Positions 32,379-46,400 of a stretch of 64,000 bases of DNA are shown here, one piece after another (positions within the stretch are counted from its first letter, which is position 1; each line of letters starts with the position of its first letter). A model generated the notes under the pieces. It saw only the letters and a program-made list of their open reading frames with translations, was not told the origin of the DNA and searched no databases. The DNA comes from Hexactinellida sp. DTS-2022 (taxonomy: Eukaryota > Porifera > Hexactinellida). The stretch spans positions 10,230,001-10,294,000 of the forward strand of contig JAPNXP010000002.1 in assembly GCA_028753945.1 (NCBI GenBank). Reading direction: 5' to 3'. The translations under genes and the position numbers were made by a program.

Positions 32379-35300
32379 TACTGCATATTAATCTAATATA
32401 AACCCACTATTTAATTAGCACGACGAACAGGGAGAGAGGGAGACTGTCCACTTAGAATATTGCTTATCGTGTTCACTTTGGTTTGAATCTAATACTGCAT
32501 ATTTGTCTAATATAAACCCACAATTTAACTAGCACGACGAACAGGGAGAGAGGGAGACTGTCCACTTAGTATATTGCTCATCGTGCCCCACTTTGGTTTG
32601 AATCTAATAATGCATATTTGCCTAATATAAACCCACAATTTAACTGCACGACGAACAGGGAGAGAGGGAGACTGTCCACTTAGTATATTGCCTGTCCTAG
32701 TCCACTTTGTTTTGAATCTAATACTGCATATTAATCTAATATAAACCCACAATTTATTTAGCACGACGAACAGGGAGAGAGGGAGCCTGTCCACTTAGTA
32801 TATTGCCTGTCCTAGTCCACTTTGTTTTGAATCTAATACTGCATATTAATCTAATATAAACCCACTATTTAATTAGCACGACGAACAGGGAGAGAGGGAG
32901 ACTGTCCACTTAGTATATTGCTTATCGTGCCCCACTTTGGTTTGAATCTAATACTGCATATATGTCTAATATAAACCCACAATTTAACTATCACGACGAA
33001 CAAGGAGAGAGGGAGACTGTCCACTTAATATATTCCCAGTCCTAGTCACTTTAGTTTGAATCTAATTATGAGTATTTATCTAATATAAACCCTCAATTTA
33101 ACTAGAACGACAAACAGGGAGAGAGGGAGACTGTCCACTTAGTAAATTGCCTGTCCTAGTCCACTTTGGTTTGTCTCTAAATATGATTATTTATCTAATA
33201 TAAACCCACAATTTAACAAGCACGACGAATAGGGAGAGAGGGAGACTGTCCACTTAGTATATTGCCTGTCCTAGTCCACTTTGTGTTGAATCTAATACTG
33301 TATATTAATCTAATATAAACCCACAATTTAATTAGCACGACGAACAGGGAGAGAGGGAGACTGTCCACTTAGTCTATTGCCTGTCCTAGTCCACTTTGTT
33401 TTGAATCTAATACTGCATATTAATCTAATATAAACCCACAATTTAATTAGAACTTCGAACATGGAGAGAGGGAGACTGTCCACTTAGAATATTGCTTATC
33501 GTGTTCACTTTGGTTTGAATCTAATACTGCATATTTGTCTAATATAAACCCACAATTTAACTAGCACGACGAACAGGGAGAGAGGGAGACTGTCCACTTA
33601 GTATATTGCTTATCGTGCCCCACTTTGGTTTGAATCTAATACTGCATATTTGTCTAATATAAACCCACAATTTAACAAGCACGACGAACAGGGAGAGAGG
33701 GAGACTGTCCACCTATTATATTGCCTGTCCTAGTCCACTTTGTTTTGGATCTAATATAAACCCACAATTTAATTAGCACTTCGAACAGGGAGAGAGGGAG
33801 ACTGTCCACTTAGTATATTGCTTATCGTGCCCCACTAAGGTTTGAATCTAATAATGCATATTTGTCTAATATATACCCACAATTTAACTAGCACGACGAA
33901 CAGGGAGAGAGGGAGACTCCACTTACTCTATTACCTGTCCTAGTCCACTTTAGTTTGACTCTAATTATGATTATTTATCTAATATATACCCACAATTTAA
34001 CTAGCACGACAAACAGGGAGAGAGGGAGTTTGTCGACTTAGTCTATTGCCTGTCCTAGTCCACTTTGTTTTGAATCTAATACTGCATATTAATCTAATAT
34101 AAACCCACAATTTAATTAGAACTTCGAACATGGAGAGAGGGAGACTGTCCACCTATTATATTGCCTGTCCTAGTCCACTTTGTTTTGGATCTAATATAAA
34201 CCCAAAATTTAACTAGCACGACGAATAGGGAGAGAGGGAGACTGTCCACTTAGTATATTGCCTGTCCTAGTCCACTTTGTGTTGAATCTAATACTGTATA
34301 TTAATCTAATATAAACCCACAATTTAATTAGCACGACGAACAGGGAGAGAGGGAGACTGTCCACTTAGTCTATTGCCTGTCCTAGTCCACTTTGTTTTGA
34401 ATCTAATACTGCATATTAATCTAATATAAACCCACAATTTAATTAGAACTTCGAACATGGAGAGAGGGAGACTGTCCACTTAGAATATTGCTTATCGTGT
34501 TCACTTTGGTTTGAATCTAATACTGCATATTTGTCTAATATAAACCCACAATTTAACTAGCACGACGAACAGGGAGAGAGGGAGACTGTCCACTTAGTAT
34601 ATTGCTTATCGTGCCCCACTTTGGTTTGAATCTAATACTGCATATTTGTCTAATATATACCCACAATTTAACTAGCACGACGAACAGGGAGGGAGGGAGA
34701 CTCCACTTACTCTATTACCTGTCCTAGTCCACTTTAGTTTGACTCTAATTATGATTATTTATCTAATATATACCCACAATTTAACTAGCACGACGAACAG
34801 GGAGAGAGGGAGTTTGTCGACTTAGTCTATTGCCTGTCCTAGTCCACTTTGGTTTGACTCTAAATATGATTATTTATCTAATATATACCCACAATTTAAC
34901 TAGCACGACAAACAGGGAGAGAGGGAGTTTGTCGACTTAGTCTATTGCCTGTCCTAGTCCACTTTGGTTTGACTCTAAATATGATTATTTATCTAATATA
35001 TACCCACAATTTAACTAGCACGACGAACATGGAGAGAGGGAGACTGTCCACTTAGTATCTTGCCTGTCCTAGTCCTCTTTGTTTTGAATCTAATACTGTA
35101 TATTAATCTAATATAAACCCACAATTTAATTAGCACGACGAACAGGGAGAGAGGGAGACTGTCCACTTAGTCTATTGCCTGTCCTAGTCCACTTTGTTTT
35201 GAATCTAATACTGCATATTAATCTAATATAAACCCACAATTTAATTAGAACTTCGAACATGGAGAGAGGGAGACTGTCCACTTAGAATATTGCTTATCGT

Positions 35301-38057
35301 GTTCACTTTGGTTTGAATCTAATACTGCATATTTGTCTAATATAAACCCACAATTTAACTAGCACGACGAACAGGGAGAGAGGGAGACTGTCCACTTAGT
35401 ATATTGCTTATCGTGCCCCACTTTGGTTTGAATCTAATACTGCATATTTGTCTAATATATACCCACAATTTAACTAGCACGACGAACAGGGAGAGAGGGA
35501 GACTCCACTTACTCTATTACCTGTCCTAGTCCACTTTAGTTTGACTCTAATTATGATTATTTATCTAATATATACCCACAATTTAACTAGCACGACGAAC
35601 AGGGAGAGAGGGAGTTTGTCGACTTAGTCTATTGCCTGTCCTAGTCCACTTTGGTTTGACTCTAAATATGATTATTTATCTAATATATACCCACAATTTA
35701 ACTAGCACGACAAACAGGGAGAGAGGGAGTTTGTCGACTTAGTCTATTGCCTGTCCTAGTCCACTTTGGTTTGACTCTAAATATGATTATTTATCTAATA
35801 TATACCCACAATTTAACTAGCACGACGAACATGGAGAGAGGGAGACTGTCCACTTAGTATCTTGCCTGTCCTAGTCCTCTTTGTTTTGAATATAATACTG
35901 CATATTTATCTAATATAAACCCACAATTTAATTAGCACGACGAACAGGGAGAGAGGGAGACTGTCCACTTAGTATATTGCTCATCGTGCCCCACTTTGGT
36001 TTGAATCTAATAATGCATATTTTCCTAATATTTACCCACAATTTAACTGCACGACGAACAGGGAGAGAGGGAGACTGTCCACTTAGTATATTGCCTGTCC
36101 TAGTCCACTTTGTTTTGAATCTTATACTGCATATTAATCTAATATAAACCCACAATTTAACTGCACGACGAACAGGGAGAGAGGGAGACTGTCCACTTAG
36201 TATATTGCCTGTCCTAGTCCACTTTGTTTTGAATCTTATACTGCATATTAATCTAATATAAACCCACAATTTAATTTGCACGACGAACAGGGAGAGAGGG
36301 AGACTGTCCACTTAGTATATTGCCTGTCCTAGTCCACTTTGTTTTGAATATAATACTGCATATTAATCTAATATAAACCCACTATTTAATTAGCACGACG
36401 AACAGGGAGAGAGGGAGACTCCACTTACTCTATTTCCTGTCCTAGTCCACTTTATTTTGACTCTAATTATGATTATTTATCTAATATAAACCCACAATTT
36501 AACTAGTACGACGAACAGGGAGTGAGGGAGACAGTCCACTTAGTCTATTGCCTGTCCTAGTCCACTTTGTTTGAATCTAATACTGCATATTTGTCGAATA
36601 TAAACACAGGATTTATCTAGCACTTACGGACAGGGAGAGAGGGAGACTGTCCACTTAGTATATTGCCTGTCCTAGTACACATTGGTTTGACTCTAATTAT
36701 GATTATTTATCTAATATATACCCAAAATTTAACTAGCACGACGAACAGGGAGAGTGGGAGACTGTCCTCTTAGTATATTGCCTGTCAAGTCCACTTTGTT
36801 TTGAATCTAATACTGCATATATGTCGAATATAAACACACGATTTAATTAGCACGACGAACAGGGAGAGAGGGAGACTGTCCACTTAGTATATTGCTTATC
36901 GTGGCCCACTTTGGTTTGAATCTAATACTGCATATATGTCTAATATAAACCCACAATTTAACTATCACGACGAACAAGGAGAGAGGGAGACTGTCCACTT
37001 AATATATTGCCAGTCCTAGTCACTTTAGTTTGAATCTAATTATGAGTATTTATCTAATATAAACCCTCAATTTAACTAGCACGACGAACAGGGAGAGAGG
37101 GAGACTGTCCACTTAGTAAATTGCCTGTCCTAGTCCACTTTGGTTTGTCTCTAAATATGATTATTTATCTAATATAAACCCACAATTTAACAAGCACGAC
37201 GAACAGGGAGAGAGGGAGACTGTCCACCTAGTTTATTGCCTGTCCTAGTCCACTTTGTTTTGGATCTAATATAAACCCACAATTTAATTAGCACTTCGAA
37301 CAGGGAGAGAGGGAGACTGTCCACTTAGTATATTGCTTATCGTGCCCCACTAAGGTTTGAATCTAATAATGCATATTTGTGTAATATAAACCCACAATTT
37401 AACTAGCACGACGAATAAGGAGAGAGGGAGACTGTCCACTTAGTATATTGCCTGTCCTAGTCCACTTTGTGTTGAATCTAATACTGTATATTAATCTAAT
37501 ATAAACCCACAATTTAATTAGCACGACGAACAGGGAGAGAGGGAGACTGTCCACTTAGTCTATTGCCTGTCCTAGTCCACTTTATTTTGAATCTAATACT
37601 GCATATTAATCTAATATAAACCCACAATTTAATTAGCACTTCGAACATGGAGAGAGGGAGACTGTCCACTTAGAATATTGCTTATCGTGCCCCACTTTGG
37701 TTTGAATCTAATACTGCATATTTGTCTAATATAAACCCACAATTTAACTAGCACGACGAACAGGGAGAGAGGGAGACTGTCCACTTAGTATATTGCTTAT
37801 CGTGCCCCACTTTGGTTTGAATCTAATAATGCATATTTGTCTAATATAAACCCACAATTTAATTAGCACGACGAACAGGGAGAGAGGGAGACTGTCCACT
37901 TAGCATATTGCTCATCGTGCCCCACTTTGGTTTGAATCTAATAATGCATATTTGCCTAATATAAACCCACAATTTAACTGCACGACGAACAGGGAGAGAG
38001 GGAGACTGTCCACTTAGTATATTGCCTGTCCTAGTCCACTTTGTTTTGAATCTAATA

Positions 38058-38557
38058 CAGTGGAACCTCTATAAGTGGGGGAGTTGGGACGGGGAAAATT
38101 TCAATTGCCCCCCATTCCCCGGTTATAAAATTCAATTGGAAAAACATTATATATGCTATATTATACAAAATATTCATATAACACACACATTAATGCACGT
38201 TCTAGTTCTTATTTGTATATTATGACAATTTAGTTAACTGCTGATCTACACTAGGTGATTTCTTCTAAAAACATCGGAGTAGATCAATCGAAAATATTTT
38301 TTCTGTAGAACTTTTGAGTCGATTTTTTGGAAATATTGTATTATTTTATAAGAATCATGTTAGGATTTGTCCATTCCACCCATTTATGGAGGTTGTTTTG
38401 TATGGAGATAAAAACTCCTTGAAATTTATGGTCCCCCATTCCCCACTTCCCCGCTTATAGAGGTTCATTTGTATGGATATATACGAATATGGTAAAAAAA
38501 TTCCCCACTTATGGAGGTTCCCCATTTATAGAGACCCCACTTATAGAGGTTGCACTG
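38058..38557. mobile_element. 500-bp Tigger/pogo-type element in the satellite, copy 2
   Basis: Same length, ends and insertion point in the monomer as copy 1, differing at only a few bases. The flanking monomers also match, so this copy arose by duplication of array DNA (offset 6,179 bp), not by a new insertion. Confidence 0.92.
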
Positions 38558-40429
38558 TACTGCATATTAATCTAATATAAACCCACTATTTAATTAGCAC
38601 GACGAACAGGGAGAGAGGGAGACTGTCCACTTAGAATATTGCTTATCGTGTTCACTTTTGTTTGAATCTAATACTGCATATTTGTCTAATATAAACCCAC
38701 AATTTAACTAGCACGACGAACAGGGAGAGAGGGAGACTGTCCACTTAGTATATTGCTCATCGTTCCCCACTTTGGTTTGAATCTAATAATGCATATTTGC
38801 CTAATATAAACCCACAATTTAACTGCACGACGAACAGGGAGAGAGGGAGACTGTCCACTTAGTATATTGCCTGTCCTAGTCCACTTTGTTTTGAATCTAA
38901 TACTGCATATTAATCTAATATAAACCCACTATTTAATTAGCACGACGAACAGGGAGAGAGGGAGACTGTCCACTTAGTGTATTGCTTATCGTGCCCCACT
39001 TTGGTTTGAATCTAATACTGCATATATGTCTAATATAAACCCACAATTTAACTATCACGACGAACAAGGAGAGAGGGAGACTGTCCACTTAATATATTGC
39101 CAGTCCTAGTCACTTTAGTTTGAATCTAATTATGAGTATTTATCTAATATAAACCCTCAATTTAACTAGCACGACGAATAGGGAGAGAGGGAGACTGTCC
39201 ACTTAGTAAATTGCTTGTCCTAGTCCACTTTGGTTTGTCTCTAAATATGATTATTTATCTAATATAAACCCACAATTTAACAAGCACGAAGAACAGGGAG
39301 AGAGGGAGACTGTCCACCTATTATATTGCCTGTCCTAGTCCACTTTGTTTTGGATCTAATATAAACCCACAATTTAATTAGCACTTCGAACAGGGAGAGA
39401 GGGAGACTGTCCACTTAGTATATTGCTTATCGTGCCCCACTAAAGGTTTGAATCTAATAATGCATATTTGTCTAATATAAACCCACAATTTAACTAGCAC
39501 GACGAATAGGGAGAGAGGGAGACTGTCCACTTAGTATATTGCCTGTCCTAGTCCACTTTGTGTTGAATCTAATACTGTATATTAATCTAATATAAACCCA
39601 CAATTTAATTAGCACGACGAACAGGGAGAGAGGGAGACTGTCCACTTAGTCTATTGCCTGTCCTAGTCCACTTTGTTTTGAATCTAATACTGCATATTAA
39701 TCTAATATAAACCCACAATTTAATTAGAACTTCGAACATGGAGAGAGGGAGACTGTCCACTTAGAATATTGCTTATCGTGTTCACTTTGGTTTGAATCTA
39801 ATACTGCATATTTGTCTAATATAAACCCACAATTTAACTAGCACGACGAACAGGGAGAGAGGGAGACTGTCCACTTAGTATATTGCTTATCGTGCCCCAC
39901 TTTGGTTTGAATCTAATCCTGCATATTTGTCTAATATATACCCACAATTTAACTAGCACGACGAACAGGGAGAGAGGGAGACTGTCCACTTAGTCTATTG
40001 CCTGTCCTAGTCCACTTTGTTTTGAATCTTATACTGCATATTAATCTAATATAAACCCACTATTTAATTAGCACGACGAACAGGGAGAGAGGGAGACTCC
40101 ACTTACTCTATTACCTGTCCTAGTCCACTTTAGTTTGACTTAAATTATGATTATTTATCTAATATATACCCACAATTTAACTAGCACGACGAACAGGGAG
40201 AGAGGGAGTTTGTCGACTTAGTCTATTGCCTGTCCTAGTCCACTTTGGTTTGACTCTAAATATGATTATTTATCTAATATATACCCACAATTTAACTAGC
40301 ACGACAAACAGGGAGAGAGGGAGTTTGTCGACTTAGTCTATTGCCTGTCCTAGTCCACTTTGGTTTGAATATAATACTGCATATTTATCTAATATAAACC
40401 CACAATTTAATTAGCACGACGAACAGGGA

Positions 40430-43400
40430 AAGAGGGAGACTGTCTACTTAGTATATTGCTCATCGTGCCCCACTTTGGTTTGAATCTAATAATGCATATT
40501 TGCCTAATATAAACCCACAATTTAACTGCACGACGAACAGGGAGAGAGGGAGACTGTCCACTTAGTATATTGCCTGTCCTAATCCACTTTGTTTTGAATC
40601 TTATACTGCATATTAATCTAATATAAACCCACAATTTAACTGCACGACGAACAGGGAGAGAGGGAGACTGTCCACTTAGTATATTGCCTGTCCTAGTCCA
40701 CTTTGTTTTGAATCTTATACTGCATATTAATCTAATATAAACCCACAATTTAATTAGCAATACGAACAGGGAGAGAGGGAGACTGTCCACTTAGTATATT
40801 TCCTGTCCTAGTCCACTTTAGTTTGAATCTAATACTGCATATTTGTCGAATATAAACACAGGATTTATCTAGCACTTACGGACAGGGAGAGAGGGAGACT
40901 GTCCACTTAGTATATTGCCTGTCCTAGTACACATTGGTTTGACTCTAATTATGATTATTTATCTAATATATACCCAAAATTTAACTAGCACGACGAACAG
41001 GGAGAGTGGGAGACTGTCCTCTTAGTATATTGCCTGTCCTAGTCCACTTTGTTTTGAATCTAATACTGCATATATGTCGAATATAAACACACGATTTAAT
41101 TAGCACGACGAACAGGGAGAGAGGGAGACTGTCCACTTAATATATTGCCAGTCCTAGTCACTTTAGTTTGAATCTAATTATGAGTATTTATCTAATATAA
41201 ACCCTCAATTTAACTAGCACGACGAACAGGGAGAGAGGGAGACTGTCCACTTAGTAAATTGCCTGTCCTAGTCCACATTGGTTTGTCTCTAAATATGATT
41301 ATTTATCTAATATAAACCCACAATTTAACAAGCACGACGAACAGGGAGAGAGGGAGACTGTCCACCTAGTATATTGCCTGTCCTAGTCCACTTTGTTTTG
41401 GATCTAATATAAACCCACAATTTAATTAGCACTTCGAACAGGGAGAGAGGGAGACTGTCCACTTAGTATATTGCTTATCGTGCCCCAATAAGGTTTGAAT
41501 CTAATAATGCATATTTGTGTAATATAAACCCACAATTTAACTAGCACGACGAATAAGGAGAGAGGGAGACTGTCCACTTAGTATATTGCCTGTCCTAGTC
41601 CACTTTGTGTTGAATCTAATACTGTATATTAATCTAATATAAACCCACAATTTAATTAGCACGACGAACAGGGAGAGAGGGAGACTGTCCACTTAGTCCA
41701 TTGCCTGTCCTAGTCCACTTTGTTTTGAATCTAATACTGCATATTAATCTAATATAAACCCACAATTTAATTAGCACTTCGAACATGGAGAGAGGGAGAC
41801 TGTCCACTTAGAATATTGCTTATCGTGCCCCACTTTGGTTTGAATCTAATACTGCATATTTGTCTAATATAAACCCACAATTTAACTAGCACGACGAACA
41901 GGGGGAGAGGGAGACTGTCCACTTAGTATATTGCTTATCGTGCCCCACTTTGGTTTGAATCTAATACTGCATATTTGTCTAATATATACCCACAATTTAA
42001 CTAGCACGACGAACAGGGAGAGAGGGAGACTGTCGACTTAGTCTATTGCCTGTCCTATTCCACTTTGGTTTGACTCTAAATATGATTATTTATCTAATAT
42101 ATACCCACAATTTAACTAGCACGACGAAAATGGAGATAGGGAGACTGTCCACTTAGTATCTTGCCTGTCCTAGTCCTCTTTGTTTTGAATCTAATACTGC
42201 ATATTTGTCTAATACAAACCCACAATTTAACTAGCACGACGAACAGGGAGAGAGGGAGACTGTCCACTTAGTATATTGCTTATCGTGCCCCACTTTGGTT
42301 TGAATCTAATAATGCATATTTGTCTAATATAAACCCACAATTTAACTAGCACGACGAACACGGAGAGAGCGAGACTGTCCACTTAGTCTATTGCCTGTCC
42401 TAGTCCACTTTGTTTTGAATCATATACTGCATATTAATCTAATTTAAACCCACAATTTAATTAGCACGACGAACAGGGAAAGAGGGAGATTGTCGACTTA
42501 GTCTATTGCCTGTCCTAGTCCACTTTGGTTTGACTCTAATTATGAGTATTTATCTAATATATACCCTCAATTTAACTAGCACGACGAACAGGGAGAGAGG
42601 GAGACTGTCCACTTAGTATATTGCTCATCGTGCCCCACTTTGGTTTGAATCTAATAATGGATATTTGCCTAATATAAACCCACAATTTAACTGCACGACG
42701 AACAGGGAGAGAGGGAGACTGTCCACTTAGTATTTTGCCTGTCCTAGTCCACTTTGTTTTGAATCTAATACTGCATATTAATCTAATATAAACCCACAAT
42801 TTATTTAGCACGACGAACAGGGAGAGAGGGAGCCTGTCCACTTAGTATATTGCCTGTCCTAGTCCACTTTGTTTTGAATCTAATACTGCATATTAATCTA
42901 ATATAAACCCACTATTTAATTAGCACGACGAACAGGGAGAGAGGGAGACTGTTCTCTTAGTATATTGCTTATCGTGCCCCACTTTGGTTTGAATCTAATA
43001 CTGCATATATGTCTAATATAAACCCACAATTTAACTATCACGACGAACAAGGAGAAAGGGAGACTGTCCACTTAATATATTGCCAGTCCTAGTCACTTTA
43101 GTTTGAATCTAATTATGAGTATTTATCTAATATAAACCCTCAATTTAACTAGCACGACGAACAGGGAGAGAGGGAGACTGTCCACTTAGTAAATTGCCTG
43201 TCCTAGTCCACTTTGGTTTGTCTCTAAATATGATTATTTATCTAATATAAACCCCCAATTTAACAAGCACGACGAACAGGGAGAGAGGGAGACTGTCCAC
43301 CTATTATATTGCCTGTCCTAGTCCACTTTGTTTTGGATCTAATATAAACCCACAATTTAATTAGCACTTCGAACAGGGAGAGACGGAGACTGTCCACTTA

Positions 43401-46400
43401 GTATATTGCTTATCGTGCCCCACTAAGGTTTGAATCTAATAATGCATATTTGTCTAATATAAACCCACAATTTAACTAGCACGACGAATAGGGAGAGAGG
43501 GAGACTGTCCACTTAGTATATTGCCTGTCCTAGTCCACTTTGTGTTGAATCTAATACTGTATATTAATCTAATATAAACCCACAATTTAATTAGCACGAC
43601 GAACAGGGAGAGAGGGAGACTGTCTACTTAGTATATTGCTCATCGTGCCCCACTTTGGTTTGAATCTAATAATGCATATTTGCCTAATATAAACCCACAA
43701 TTTAACTGCACGACGAACAGGGAGAGAGGGAGACTGTCCACTTAGTATATTGCCTGTCCTAATCCACTTTGTTTTGAATCTTATACTGCATATTAATCTA
43801 ATATAAACCCACAATTTAACTGCACGACGAACAGGGAGAGAGGGAGACTGTCCACTTAGTATATTGCCTGTCCTAGTCCACTTTGTTTTGAATCTTATAC
43901 TGCATATTAATCTAATATAAACCCACAATTTAATTAGCAATACGAACAGGGAGAGAGGGAGACTGTCCACTTAGTATATTTCCTGTCCTAGTCCACTTTA
44001 GTTTGAATCTAATACTGCATATTTGTCGAATATAAACACAGGATTTATCTAGCACTTACGGACAGGGAGAGAGGGAGACTGTCCACTTAGTATATTGCCT
44101 GTCCTAGTACACATTGGTTTGACTCTAATTATGATTATTTATCTAATATATACCCAAAATTTAACTAGCACGACGAACAGGGAGAGTGGGAGACTGTCCT
44201 CTTAGTATATTGCCTGTCCTAGTCCACTTTGTTTTGAATCTAATACTGCATATATGTCGAATATAAACACACGATTTAATTAGCACGACGAACAGGGAGA
44301 GAGGGAGACTGTCCACTTAATATATTGCCAGTCCTAGTCACTTTAGTTTGAATCTAATTATGAGTATTTATCTAATATAAACCCTCAATTTAACTAGCAC
44401 GACGAACAGGGAGAGAGGGAGACTGTCCACTTAGTAAATTGCCTGTCCTAGTCCACATTGGTTTGTCTCTAAATATGATTATTTATCTAATATAAACCCA
44501 CAATTTAACAAGCACGACGAACAGGGAGAGAGGGAGACTGTCCACCTAGTATATTGCCTGTCCTAGTCCACTTTGTTTTGGATCTAATATAAACCCACAA
44601 TTTAATTAGCACTTCGAACAGGGAGAGAGGGAGACTGTCCACTTAGTATATTGCTTATCGTGCCCCAATAAGGTTTGAATCTAATAATGCATATTTGTGT
44701 AATATAAACCCACAATTTAACTAGCACGACGAATAAGGAGAGAGGGAGACTGTCCACTTAGTATATTGCCTGTCCTAGTCCACTTTGTGTTGAATCTAAT
44801 ACTGTATATTAATCTAATATAAACCCACAATTTAATTAGCACGACGAACAGGGAGAGAGGGAGACTGTCCACTTAGTCCATTGCCTGTCCTAGTCCACTT
44901 TGTTTTGAATCTAATACTGCATATTAATCTAATATAAACCCACAATTTAATTAGCACTTCGAACATGGAGAGAGGGAGACTGTCCACTTAGAATATTGCT
45001 TATCGTGCCCCACTTTGGTTTGAATCTAATACTGCATATTTGTCTAATATAAACCCACAATTTAACTAGCACGACGAACAGGGGGAGAGGGAGACTGTCC
45101 ACTTAGTATATTGCTTATCGTGCCCCACTTTGGTTTGAATCTAATACTGCATATTTGTCTAATATATACCCACAATTTAACTAGCACGACGAACAGGGAG
45201 AGAGGGAGACTGTCGACTTAGTCTATTGCCTGTCCTATTCCACTTTGGTTTGACTCTAAATATGATTATTTATCTAATATATACCCACAATTTAACTAGC
45301 ACGACGAAAATGGAGATAGGGAGACTGTCCACTTAGTATCTTGCCTGTCCTAGTCCTCTTTGTTTTGAATCTAATACTGCATATTTGTCTAATACAAACC
45401 CACAATTTAACTAGCACGACGAACAGGGAGAGAGGGAGACTGTCCACTTAGTATATTGCTTATCGTGCCCCACTTTGGTTTGAATCTAATAATGCATATT
45501 TGTCTAATATAAACCCACAATTTAACTAGCACGACGAACACGGAGAGAGCGAGACTGTCCACTTAGTCTATTGCCTGTCCTAGTCCACTTTGTTTTGAAT
45601 CATATACTGCATATTAATCTAATTTAAACCCACAATTTAATTAGCACGACGAACAGGGAAAGAGGGAGATTGTCGACTTAGTCTATTGCCTGTCCTAGTC
45701 CACTTTGGTTTGACTCTAATTATGAGTATTTATCTAATATATACCCTCAATTTAACTAGCACGACGAACAGGGAGAGAGGGAGACTGTCCACTTAGTATA
45801 TTGCTCATCGTGCCCCACTTTGGTTTGAATCTAATAATGGATATTTGCCTAATATAAACCCACAATTTAACTGCACGACGAACAGGGAGAGAGGGAGACT
45901 GTCCACTTAGTATTTTGCCTGTCCTAGTCCACTTTGTTTTGAATCTAATACTGCATATTAATCTAATATAAACCCACAATTTATTTAGCACGACGAACAG
46001 GGAGAGAGGGAGCCTGTCCACTTAGTATATTGCCTGTCCTAGTCCACTTTGTTTTGAATCTAATACTGCATATTAATCTAATATAAACCCACTATTTAAT
46101 TAGCACGACGAACAGGGAGAGAGGGAGACTGTTCTCTTAGTATATTGCTTATCGTGCCCCACTTTGGTTTGAATCTAATACTGCATATATGTCTAATATA
46201 AACCCACAATTTAACTATCACGACGAACAAGGAGAAAGGGAGACTGTCCACCTAATATATTGCCAGTCCTAGTCACTTTAGTTTGAATCTAATTATGAGT
46301 ATTTATCTAATATAAACCCTCAATTTAACTAGCACGACGAACAGGGAGAGAGGGAGACTGTCCACTTAGTAAATTGCCTGTCCTAGTCCACTTTGGTTTG

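Noticed and set aside
31843-38225. Two 67-codon frames (MPVLVHFVLN...)
   Set aside because: They bridge satellite and the left end of a non-autonomous transposon; the two copies exist because the DNA was duplicated.
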